This document shows positions 45,495 to 54,632 of a stretch of 64,000 nt of DNA, one piece after another; position 1 is the stretch's first letter, and each line of letters begins with the position of its first letter. A program made the position numbers and the translations under genes. This stretch comes from Ligustrum vulgare. Taxonomy: Eukaryota; Streptophyta; Magnoliopsida; Lamiales; Oleaceae. Location of the stretch: the NCBI GenBank assembly GCA_963555705.1, contig OY743188.1, forward strand, positions 27,177,383 to 27,241,382. The letters run 5' to 3'. The notes beneath the pieces are model-generated. The model did not search any database, was not told the DNA's origin, and was given only the letters and a program-made list of their open reading frames with translations.

Positions 45495-46239
45495 TGATGC
45501 AAACCCCTTTGGTATATTGACCAAAAATTCTCACAACAATCTAATACAAAACCCAAGAAAGCTAAAGTGGTAAAATAAGGGATAAACACCTTAAACCAAG
45601 TTTAAATCTAACCTAAAATTCAAGGATTAACTAACCCTAACCCAATGGGTATCAACCAAACAAATTTCAAGGTGGGAAAAATAAACAACAACACAAGAAT
45701 AAAATATACTCAAGCAAAGTTGATTAAATTACAAGAAGATACAATAACAAAGGAGGTTTTTATCCTTACCTCAAAGGGGTCTTTCAAGACCAAGCTCTCA
45801 AGAGCATTTTATATGAACAACCAAGTTATTCGATTTGAAATGAAAAGAGTGTATATAATGAACAAAATTGGGCAAGAGGTGTAATTTCGGAAATTGCAAG
45901 AAAAATCCCGTTTTTGTGAAACAGAGTGTTTCGGTCAACCGAACTGGTCGACCAAAATTATTTCGGTCGATCACAGGGTCGACCGAAATGGGACTTTCGG
46001 TTGACCAACCCTCACCTGAACGCGATTGAGGCTGACTTCAAAATTCTCTGCAGAGTTTCGGTCGACCGAAATTGGCTGAGTCCAATATCTCCTTAATTTT
46101 GGATCCAACTTGATTCTTGGCTTGTTTTCTTGACTTTAATTACTTGTTTAACCTCGAATTTTGAACCTCTTCGGTGTCGAATCTCGTCATGAGTCTCACG
46201 GGCACATGCATCGAGGTTTAACTTTCTCGGTTCTCATCA
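45495..46239 (-). repeat. 3' LTR of the 45495-50984 element
   Basis: 745 bp. Contains several GGTCGACCGAAAT palindromic phrases (45928-46068). It lacks about 19 bp present near 50790 and 4 bp near 50871 of the other LTR. Confidence 0.92.
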
Positions 46240-46256
46240 TCCCCTCCCTCTTGAAT
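46240..46256 (-). other. Polypurine tract
   Basis: The minus strand reads TCAAGAGGGAGGGGA just before the LTR start. A similar purine tract (TCGAGATGGAGGAGA) occurs 133 bp inside, near 46373-46388, next to a second copy of the adjoining GGTCGAAT phrase. Confidence 0.85.
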
Positions 46257-47330
46257 AGGATTCGACCTCGAATCTTGCTTGATTGCACAGTCGTGAGATT
46301 CCTTGACCTTTGATCTTGCAACATTACGGACCATAGGTTATTGCGATGAAGTGGACCTTCGCGATTCTCATCATCTCCTCCATCTCGAAAGGGATTCGAC
46401 CATGAATCGACACCTACAATAAAAAAAATAGAAAATTTAGACACAATAAATGTAAATTAAATTTCATACTCACCGTGCAAAATCAATTTGTAGGCATTGT
46501 CAAGAGCTTGAGATGTGCTAATACCGCAGAGTAGCAATTTGAATTTTATTTGATCGGGGGTCTCTCATTCCACGAATGGGAACACATCCGACTGTCCAGA
46601 TCAAATGGAATATGCTTACCGCCATGGTTGGCATTGGAAGCACATTGCATACCAATTTCCCCAATTGGAAGCTTGAACCTCCTGCAAAGGGGCTTAACCA
46701 AAGGTGCATTCTTGTACTCACCTAAACCAACTCTTTCTTCAATAAACATATGCATAAAGTTCAACAGAGTTAATAGGATAAGGTCACAAGCAACTTTAAG
46801 TGGCGAAAACTTGCTAATAGGATGAACACTTTCATGGCAAGAAAATTTAACAACCACAAAATTAGCACTAACTTCATGCAAATGCACGACTTCCTAAAAA
46901 AAAAGATTAGCTATGTTGATGACCTCGTTGGTTTCATGATATGCAATCAAATGCGACATTTTAATACTCCTACCAACAATCACGAAAATAGCATCATTTT
47001 CTTTCTTTATTCCAAGTAAACCCACTATAAAATTCATACCACTAGTAATCCAAGGTTTACTCATGATGGAAAAATATGTATGGAATTCTTAGGGAAAAAA
47101 CTTGAGTTTAGCCATTTTGTAAGTTCGGCATTTGTTACAAGTGCAAACATATTCAACACCAATCTTCAAATTAGGCTAATAAAACTGATCACATAATACC
47201 CCTAAAACCCCGTTGATTTTAAATCGCCCCATCAAACAACCATCATGTACCTGTCCCATTAGCAATTTGCACATGGCACATTTAAAAAGAAACAATCCAA
47301 TTTTCCAAAACAAATAATTATCATGCCCAT
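46257..47330 (-). pseudogene. Gypsy integrase remnant (zinc finger, core, tail)
   Basis: Integrase inserts the DNA copy into the host chromosome. On the minus strand: a zinc-binding block with HDGCLMGRFK and CTCNKCRTYKMAK (about 47110-47250), matching the family's HGGGLMGHFG and C..C...K; the core start SGMNFIVGLLGI..ENDAIFVIVG (about 46950-47060; family pattern M-F---LP....D-I-VVVDR); SPLKVACDL and FIEERVGLGEYKNA (about 46720-46800); and the tail DSWSNPFRDGGDDEN (about 46375-46420). Numerous stops and missing segments, including the later catalytic acidic residues, mark it as dead. Confidence 0.72.
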
Positions 47331-47362
47331 AGAATTCATCAAGATATCGCTCACAACATGAT

Positions 47363-48154
47363 TCATAAAATGTTTAACAAATTTGGATTATTAACGTGCA
47401 TGCCCTTAACATGTTCAAAACAAAATGAGGGGGCATCAATAAATGTTAGAAGTGAAGTCCTTTTATCATCAAGACATCTCAATAAATTTCTCCCATGGAC
47501 TCCCCTAGATAGCAATTCCTTTAGAGAGCAAATATGCATGTCAAGCATATTTTCACAAAATAAGAATTCAACATGCCAATGAAATGTACTATATGCAACA
47601 TTTTCACAAAATGATTTGGTACTTATGCAATTGGGCACATGCAAAAAGTTGCATTTACAAATTAAGAATTCATCATGATAATGATCCTTACCACATGTTA
47701 CATTTTCACAAGTCAACAACACACTTGTCAAATTCACATCAAGATCATACAACCCTCTAATGTATTCAAAACACAATAACCTTGCATTCAAAGAAATGTT
47801 AGGAGCATACCTCCTAGATTTTGCATTGGTTATCCCATTTTCTTTACCTCGGTTGTACTCGTTGTTGTAGGAAAATGTTTTCATGAACTTCTTCCGCACG
47901 GCATGCCTTTGGAGCTCCTTGTTGCTTTGATAAGTATGCTTAACGATCCCCTGCAACAAAGAAGTAACCAAGCTAGGGAGGGAATTGTTAGAATATTCAA
48001 GAGTAAAGAACATTTTGGGGTGATCTTTTCTCTCAATTTTCTTGGTGGCACTCATCACTTCCTCACCATTTTCTGAGGTAGGAGCCTCAACTCTCGGTTC
48101 TTCTCTTACCTCTCCTTTTCTGAAGTCGTGGCTCCAACCCTCATTGCCTCTCAT
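47363..48154 (-). CDS. 263-codon frame: pol linker plus unrecognised Cys-rich region
   Basis: The N-terminal 80 residues end in SLPSLVTSLLQGIVKHTYQS, the linker that precedes RT in gypsy elements (SLPSLVTSLLQEF in relatives). Where RT should follow, the frame continues open for about 180 residues with repeated Cys patterns: LTCENVTCGKDHYHDEFLIC, KCNFLHVPNC, SFCENVAYSTFHWHVEFLFC and ENMLDMHICSLKELL. No YxDD or RNase H motif is present. CSLKELLSRGVHGRNL resembles the CSLRELLVREAHGG segment before the gypsy integrase zinc finger, so part may come from a duplicated integrase region. The long open frame beside a ruined integrase is notable. Function unknown. Confidence 0.5.
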   Translation of the reverse strand: MRGNEGWSHDFRKGEVREEPRVEAPTSENGEEVMSATKKIERKDHPKMFFTLEYSNNSLPSLVTSLLQGIVKHTYQSNKELQRHAVRKKFMKTFSYNNEYNRGKENGITNAKSRRYAPNISLNARLLCFEYIRGLYDLDVNLTSVLLTCENVTCGKDHYHDEFLICKCNFLHVPNCISTKSFCENVAYSTFHWHVEFLFCENMLDMHICSLKELLSRGVHGRNLLRCLDDKRTSLLTFIDAPSFCFEHVKGMHVNNPNLLNIL

Positions 48155-48200
48155 TTTCTAGGGATGTGGCCCCAACTTTCATGCTCTCATTTTTGCTTTC

Positions 48201-48428
48201 TTAGATTTTCTCAATTGAAATCTCTTTTATTTTCCTATTCTCCCTTTCTTTTTCTTCTTTTTCCTTTTCGTTTTCCTTTTCTTTCTCCTTCTGTTTTTCT
48301 TCCTTGAATTCCTTCTTGAGCTTCATTTGGTCTTTGCATGCTTCTTCCGGGCTCAAAGATAGGATCACAACCTTTTTTTCATTCATTTTGAAGCTACACC
48401 AGTTCCTCCTCCTATCAAGATTCGCATT
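48201..48428 (-). pseudogene. Gypsy protease-RT linker, Lys/Glu-rich
   Basis: In the same frame as the protease-like frame that ends at 48429, after one stop. It reads MNEKKVVILSLSPEEACKDQ, then MKLKKEFKEEKQKEKEKENE. Gypsy relatives have the same P-EV-EDQMKLK phrase after the protease, so this is a continuation rather than a separate gene. Confidence 0.6.
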
Positions 48429-49382
48429 TCACTCACATTGCCAAGGTTTTTCCAAAATTATGTGAGTATTGTGTATTGTAACTACATCACATATCACTTG
48501 GTCACTATAGGTTCCAATGTTGAAAGTAAGATGAACTTGTTCACTCACTCTCACTTCCCCCTCGTCACCTAACCCTTGCAATACATAAGGAATAGGATGT
48601 CTCATAATCGGTAACCCCAATTTCTCAACTCTACTAGCACTCACCAAATTAGTGTCAATCTCCCCATCTATCATGAGACTACATGGTTTATCACTCACTA
48701 GGCACCTAATGTAGAAATTATCCTTCCCATGTTCCTTCATCTCATTAGTATGGGCCATAGATTTTGGTGGCCTAGCATTTATCTCCTTCACTACTTCTCT
48801 ACTTCCACTACCGTCCCTCCTATGAAATGATGAAGTCTTCATTTGCTCAATATTAACCTTCTCGTCCATCCCATCTCCACTCCTATCTACCCATTCTCTT
48901 CTTCTTCTACCCCTTCTCCAACCTCCTTCAACTTCCCCTTCATTATCATCCCTTCTATGGAATGATAGACTCTTTATTTTTGTTCTATCAATATTATCAT
49001 CAATTCCATCTCCACTCCTATCTACCCATTCTCCTCTTTTCCTATACATGCTCCCATTTTGTTCACTCTCCTTTTCATTATCCCAAAAACCTCTTCTAAA
49101 TTTCCTATTCATACTCCCATCTCTATACATAATGTTCCCAAAATTATTCCTCGCTCTTCTTTGATTATCCCTTCTTTCTTCCTCTCTACTAGTTGATTTA
49201 CTTCCCTCTCTTGTTCCCAAACTTTCCAACCCACCCCCAATCTTCTCCATTTGTCTAGACATGATGGTTGAAAGATTTTGTAACAAGTATTTCAAATCTT
49301 GAGTTTGAGTATTGGAATTTGACATGGTGTGCAAGTGTGAAAGTGTTCTCACAAGAAAATATTTCTCTCGTGTTTCACTCAA
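48429..49382 (-). CDS. Gag-like/aspartic protease-like protein of the gypsy-related element
   Basis: 317 codons; a second Met 19 codons in (MSNSNTQTQDLKYLLQN) may be the true start. The N-terminal third is polar with a short coiled-coil-like stretch. The middle is very rich in Arg, Glu, Asp and Gly and contains two copies of a unit with EWVDRSGDGxD and SFHRRD (about residues 117-145 and 163-190). The last 95 residues match the retropepsin-like domain of gypsy elements: FYIRCLVSDKPCSLMIDGEI, VEKLGLPIMRHPIPYVLQGL, GEVRVSEQVHLTFNIG, VICDVVTIHNTHIILEKPWQ. The catalytic D-S/G-G is DGE here, which should impair activity. No zinc knuckle is seen. A TGA at 48429 separates it from the linker. Confidence 0.72.
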   Translation of the reverse strand: MSETREKYFLVRTLSHLHTMSNSNTQTQDLKYLLQNLSTIMSRQMEKIGGGLESLGTREGSKSTSREEERRDNQRRARNNFGNIMYRDGSMNRKFRRGFWDNEKESEQNGSMYRKRGEWVDRSGDGIDDNIDRTKIKSLSFHRRDDNEGEVEGGWRRGRRRREWVDRSGDGMDEKVNIEQMKTSSFHRRDGSGSREVVKEINARPPKSMAHTNEMKEHGKDNFYIRCLVSDKPCSLMIDGEIDTNLVSASRVEKLGLPIMRHPIPYVLQGLGDEGEVRVSEQVHLTFNIGTYSDQVICDVVTIHNTHIILEKPWQCE

Positions 49383-50202
49383 ATTTGACTTTTACCCTCT
49401 ATTGAGCTCACCACTCTTGCCTTTTCCTACTCAAAATATCCTTTCTCAAGTTCTCCAGGGAAGGTAATCAAGTAAACCACAAAGTATAATTCTTGTGAAG
49501 TCAACGATCACAAACAAGGAAGAAGGAGTTTATAACAAGTAGACACAATAGCAAGTAGAATTTATGTACTTGCTATAATCAAAAGGAACACTTGTATGTG
49601 GAATAAGATGCTAGGAACACAATTTAGCAATGGGATTGACAAACCACAAATATTGGACAAGGCATAGATGTAGAGCAATAAGCACAAGAGTGTAAATTTT
49701 CAATGAGACAATTTATCAAACACTTTGTACTCAATCTTTGAATGACCTTGAATGTGTATAATGTGGATATATGAAAACCCCCAACAACACAATTGTGGCA
49801 AGAAATGAATGATCAACAATTACCCAATTTATGGAGCAAGTAATATATGGAATAAAATGTTGATGACAATCTTAATAATGGGAATTGGATAGCCCTAATT
49901 AATTAGCAATATATGGGCATTGAATAACAAAGCACTAATGGAGTATTTTTCTTTGGGACAATTTATCAAACACTTTGTGAGTACACTTTGAAAAATGTAG
50001 GAATGTAAGTGTTTGGCTAATTGAAACCCCCAACAAATGCAACAATCAATATACCCAATATGTAGGAATCAAGAATTACTCATGGGCATATGAAATTTTC
50101 CCCAATATATTTTTTTTCTTCTTGAATTTTCGGATTTTTTTTTTTTTTTTTGAATAACAACAACAATAAATGTAAATGATAGGTTTACCAAATTAGAGCC
50201 AA

Positions 50203-50214
50203 GCTCTGATACCA
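50203..50214 (-). other. Primer-binding site (initiator Met tRNA)
   Basis: TGGTATCAGAGC on the minus strand, two bases after the 5' LTR. Confidence 0.93.
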
Positions 50215-50216
50215 AA

Positions 50217-50984
50217 TGATGCGAACCCCTTCGGTATATTGACCGAAAATTCTTACAACAATCTAATACAAAATCCAAGAAAGCTAAAGTGGTAAAATAA
50301 GGGATAAACACCTTAACCCAAGTTTAAATCTAACCCAAAATTCAAGGATTAACTAATCCTAACCCAATGGGTATAAACCAAACAAATTTCAAGGTGGGGA
50401 AAATAAACAACAATACAAGAATAAAATATACTCAAGCAAAGTTGATTAAATTCCAAGAATATACAATAACAAAGGAGGTTTTTATCCTTACCTCAAAGGG
50501 GTCTTTCAAGACCAAGCTCTCAAGAGCATTTCATATGGACAACCAAGTTATTCAATTTGAAATGAAAAGAGTGTATATAATGTACAAAATTGGGCAAAAG
50601 GTGTAATTTCGGAAATTACAAGAAAAACTCCATTTTTGTGAAACGAAGTGTTTCGGTCGACCGAACTGGTTGACCGAAATTATTTCGGTCGATACAGGGT
50701 CGACTGAAATGGGACTTTCGGTCGACCAACCCTCAGCCGAACATGACTGAGGTTGCCTTCAAAATTCTCTGCAAAGTTTCGATCGACCGGAATGAATTTC
50801 GGTTGACCGAAATTGGCTGAGTCCAATTTCTCCTTAATTTTGGCTCCAACTTGATTCTTGGCTTGTTTTCTTTCTTGACTTTAATTACTTGTTTAGCCTC
50901 GAATCTTGAACCTCTTCGGCGTCGGATCTCGTCATGGATCTCACGAGCACGCGCATCGATGTTTGACTTTCTCGGTTCTCATCA
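50217..50984 (-). repeat. 5' LTR of the 45495-50984 element
   Basis: 768 bp; includes the GGTCGACCGAAAT phrases at 50650-50815. Flanked on the right by CAATG (50985-50989). Confidence 0.92.
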
Positions 50985-50989
50985 CAATG

Positions 50990-51574
50990 AAAACAGTAGA
51001 AGTTGTGCGCTACAGTCCCCACTCCGACACACTTGAATTAGTTCAGAACACAACCACCAAAACTTAAACAGAAATAGATTGGAAATACTATAAGTCGAAT
51101 GAAAATATCTATGCTAAATGGACGGGTTTCTTATTTTGGACTGGTGGAGGAGCTAGTGGTTCAAAGCTCGAAGGCCGATTTGGACTGAGATTTGCACTCC
51201 CTGCGCACACATCAAGAGAGCTCTATGCTACACATGATGATAACCTCTCAAAGTGTAGTCATATATAAAGTGGTTTTAAGTTTGGTCATTTTTCTATGTG
51301 GGACAAAGGTTAATACATTTCTCACCAAAACATCTTTCACATGGTTCCCTTTGAACCCCAATTTCTCATTCATTTGAGCATAAAATTTGGAAAATGAATA
51401 TATTAATTTGATGTTCTCACGAAAGAGAACACTAATCAACTTTTATCTTTCACAAAGAGCAAACGGGTCAAACCCAGAACTTTGCTTAAAAAGTCCACTT
51501 AATGTCGCTTTCTTCTTGTTCGTTTACCTACTTAAGCTTGGAAGTAGAATTTTGAGGCATTTGATTAAGAAAAA
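50990..51574. other. Unassigned DNA
   Basis: Short open frames only; nothing recognised. 51300-51460 is moderately less AT-rich but has no domain signature. Confidence 0.35.
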
Positions 51575-51955
51575 CTGAGTCGTATCATGGGTGTAAGTAG
51601 TGAATAGTCAAGACATGAGATTAACTCAATCCTTCACACTAGATTTAGCTTGTGAAAGAACAAGGGCTTGATCCACCCATGGTTCAACAAATTGAGCTAA
51701 GCTTGATCCATCATGGGAGATTAAGTTTGTGAAAGAAAAAGGACTTGATACACCCATGGTTTCACAAATGCAGGTTTGGCTTCCGAGGTTTCACGCCTTA
51801 AGGTAGCCTTACTCTTATTCATGGTCGGAAAGCTCGAAGAACTGGCACAAATGCACGCTTTATGGGTAGGATGTTAGGATCTACAACATGATCATATAAT
51901 TAGAGCACTTCTTGGTACAATAGGTCGACCTCCTAACTCTTTCCGACATGTCATG
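51575..51955. repeat. Dispersed repeat E, copy 2
   Basis: Second copy of 31945-32345. It meets the RNase H end of the copia remnant at about 51955, so it either truncated that element or was the site at which it broke. Confidence 0.72.
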
Positions 51956-53320
51956 CGGATATAATTGCAATGTATTAAACCTTAGTAGTATATAAAATAA
52001 CACATTTTTGTAATGCTGACTGCCAAAAAATAGCTCCACCTACATAAGTAAACAAGTACCAAATGTAGATTTTTTGCTGTTAAGAACTCCTACCATAACT
52101 GCATTTGTATACACTGTCAAAACCAACTAAACTTCATGAAAAAAAAAGTGAAGTTCCTTTGAGATATTGTATAACCCATTTTACTGCTTCTCATTGACCT
52201 TTGCCTAAATTAGACAGCTATATGCTTACTACACTAACTATATGTGCAATACCTAGATTAGTACATATCATGACATCAAACTGCAAACTATTGAAGAGTA
52301 ATGTAGTACTTTCATCTTCTTCTCTTCAATGGTTGAAGGAAAAGATATTTCATCAAATTTGAGATAACCATCAAAATGTAAGCTAGCTAAGTTAGCTCAT
52401 TTCATGATGAGCCTTTCAAGTATCCGTTCAATATACATTTCTTGTGATAACCTCTTATATTTTCTATCTTTATCAATCTAGATGCCTAATATTTGTTTAT
52501 TCGATCCCAAATCTTTCATGTCAAATGACTATGCAAGGCTCCCTTCAATTTCTTAATTAACCTCACATCCTGACCAACTAGAAGAATATCGTCAACATAA
52601 AGTATTAAAATAATAAACTTATCACTTGGAAAGGATAAAAGCACATGAATCTGCAATTGTCTTGTACACCCCTGACTTTTCGTAAAAGAATCAAACTTTT
52701 TTATGCTACTGTCTTAGTTCTTGCTTGAGCTGGTACAAACTCTTCTTCAATTTCCATACAATGTATTATTTCCCCTTTTGTTCAAAACCTTTCGATTGAA
52801 GCATATAAATCTTTCTCTAAATTATCATGTAGGAAGGCAGTCTTCACATCAAGTTACTCTATTTCTAGGTCTAGATTTGTAACTAAAGCCCGAAAAACTC
52901 TGATTTATGTCATTTTCAACAGGAGAGGAAATCACATCGAAATCAACATAGTGTTTCTACCTTAAGCCTTTAACAATGAAAAGAGTCTTGTACTTCATTA
53001 AACATCATTTACATCCAATTTTATTTTGTACACCTATTTATTTCGCAATGTTTTCCTGCCCTTTGGAAGACCCTTCAAGTCATAAGTTCCATTCTTCCTC
53101 AAAGAGTTCATCCCTTCTGTCATTACTTTTATCCGGTGGATTTTATCTTTGCCAATTTGTGCCTCAAAAGAAATTTCTAGGTCCCCATCAGTATTACGTA
53201 AAATGTAGTCATGATTAGAATACATAGCAAATGATCTAGGTTCTCTAGTAGACCTTCTGACATATGCTTCTTCATCTTATTCTCTATCTAGGATCTACTC
53301 CCCCTCATTAGCATTCTCAT
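51956..53320 (-). pseudogene. Copia RT and RNase H remnant
   Basis: RT landmarks on the minus strand are the KKSLYQLKQ palm segment and ILYVDDILLVGQDVR, which retains the YVDD catalytic motif. RNase H is represented by NSKKSTFG and GGAIFWQSALQKC, then YTTKV.YIAI (a degenerate STTEAEYIA). Frames shift often; the sequence ends abruptly at repeat E, losing the RNase H C-terminus. Confidence 0.78.
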
Positions 53321-53660
53321 TAGCTAATATATCATCATGACCAACTTTATCAAGATTATCATCAATTGAAGCTAGATTCTCTACTACAATAGGCTGTGAT
53401 TTTGGAAAGTTAGTAGACATGAGATTAAAAACAACTGCAATCACTCTTTTAGACTGCTCTACTTTATCCAAATATTGTCCAGTCTTCATGAAAAATCACA
53501 TCTCCACTTCTCATTGTCTTCTTTTTCTTTGAATCCCAAAATTTGTACCCAAACCATTCATCATCATAGCTAAACAATACACAAGAAGTAGCTATGCCAA
53601 CATGCTTCGATTTCTGTTCCTTATGCATGTTTGCAAAATATTTACATTCAAACACCTTCA
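53321..53660 (-). pseudogene. Copia integrase C-terminal region and linker
   Basis: The minus-strand frame reads HKEQKSKHVGIATSCVLFSY, then DDEWFGYKFWDSKKKKTMRS and GDVIFHEDWTI. Family members show P-E-RSKLD....C-FLGY...-FGYR-W-P..KK...SRDV-F-E. An acidic linker follows (about 53300-53460). The frame is interrupted upstream by the hAT insertion. Confidence 0.82.
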
Positions 53661-53684
53661 CAATTTTTTCTAAAACACACGCAA

Positions 53685-53866
53685 AACTCGCGAGTACTGG
53701 CGTGCTACACGCTAAGTGCGGTCTCCACGCGGAGATTTGGATGAAAACGTAAAAAATGCGGTCAACATGTTGCGTTGAATCAGAACACGCGAGTACTCGT
53801 GTGTTCACGCAAGTACTCGAGTGTTCACGCGTGTTCACGGGAGTACTCAGGTGTTCACGCGTGTTC
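53685..53866 (+). repeat. hAT subterminal repeats
   Basis: CGCGAGTACT, CACGCAAGTACTCGAGTG and GTGTTCACGCGTGTTCACG-type phrases recur at least six times in 180 bp, markedly richer in CG than the surroundings. Clustered short subterminal motifs are transposase-binding sites in hAT elements (family knowledge). Confidence 0.7.
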
Positions 53867-53908
53867 TTCTTCTCTTTTTATTTTTATTTATTTATTTATT
53901 TATTTTAG

Positions 53909-54256
53909 ATACACACCAAGAAAAGGAATAGACTTGATACTACAAGAACGAACAATCTTGTTTATCTCCAATTCAATGTAAGGTTGAGAAACAAGAAGAA
54001 GCGAAAGGGAAAAATAGAGATTTTATTAGCAAGTGATGCTAGTAATGCACAATCTTGGATTGTAGATGGTTGTGATGAGGAAGGAGAGGAAGAGGAGAAT
54101 GAATGGGTGGATGAAGATATCCTACAACCTAGAAATGGACAATTTGAAATAAGGGAGCCCGAGGAAAATGATTTTGTATCGGATGACACGGAAGATGAAT
54201 TAGATGAAGAAAAATATATTGAATTGGAGTCTGATAAAGAGCTAGACAAGATTTAG
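53909..54256 (+). pseudogene. hAT transposase, C-terminal exon
   Basis: The frame begins right after TTTTAG, a good 3' splice site, with IHTKKRNRLDTTRTNNLVYL and QFNVRLRNKKKRKGK. It continues with SWIVDG and a long acidic tail to a TAG at 54254. Plant hAT transposases end the same way: F-IHTKKRNRLEHQRLNDLV-V-YN--L, then a W-V phrase and acidic tail, just after the hAT dimerisation region. The frame is open for 115 residues but lacks the BED finger, catalytic core and most of the dimerisation domain. It cannot be functional on its own. Confidence 0.78.
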
Positions 54257-54632
54257 CGATTGTGCTATCTTAAATCTTAGTTTTGTGATTATGACATGAT
54301 TTTGATCTTTGAGACTAAATTTTTGTTGAACATTTCGAAAATATGTGTAAAGTTTAATTCTATTATGTCGGAATCGTCTAGTTTTTATCTTTTGAAAACT
54401 TAAAAATTGTATAGTAGACTAGTAGTAATTATTATTAAGTAAATATAATATTTATAATTTTAGATGGGTTTGGTATTCATTATTTCAATTATTTAATGGT
54501 TTAGATTGATTAAAAATAAAATGAAAAATGAAAAACACTTTTTAACGCATACTCTAGCTTAAGCTTGTAAAGCTTGACTCTCGAGCTCCACGTTTCGTCA
54601 CGCTTCATGTGTTTTAGAACATTGCCTTCACA

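Larger units (their letters stand above)
45495..50984 (-). mobile_element. Complete gypsy-related LTR retrotransposon lacking RT (5,490 bp)
   Basis: LTRs of 745 bp (45495-46239) and 768 bp (50217-50984) have TGATG...CATCA termini. A 5-bp duplication CAATG flanks the element (45490-45494 and 50985-50989). The primer-binding site TGGTATCAGAGC lies at 50203-50214 (minus) and a polypurine tract follows 46239. The interior keeps a 317-codon gag/protease-like frame, a Lys/Glu-rich pol linker, a 263-codon frame of unknown kind and a decayed integrase. RT and RNase H motifs are absent. It is a non-autonomous derivative of a Ty3/gypsy element. Confidence 0.9.
53663..54624 (+). mobile_element. hAT derivative inside the copia integrase (962 bp)
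   Basis: Flanked by an 8-bp direct repeat CCTTCACA (53655-53662 and 54625-54632), as hAT elements generate. The ends share TTCTAAAACACA in inverted orientation (53669-53680 and, on the minus strand, 54607-54618). Taking out the insert and one repeat copy puts the copia integrase frame back in register, confirming the borders to within a few bases. Inside are CG-rich subterminal repeats and the C-terminal exon of a transposase; the rest of the transposase is deleted, so it is non-autonomous. Confidence 0.82.

Noticed and set aside
45645..45884. Two near-identical plus-strand frames of 79 codons (also at 50367-50606)
   Set aside because: They lie at the same position in the two LTRs of one element and are antisense to it; identity comes from LTR duplication, not a gene family.
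53984..54256. An independent acidic nuclear protein gene
   Set aside because: The frame extends upstream to IHTKKRNRL, an hAT transposase signature, and lies inside an insertion with an 8-bp duplication.
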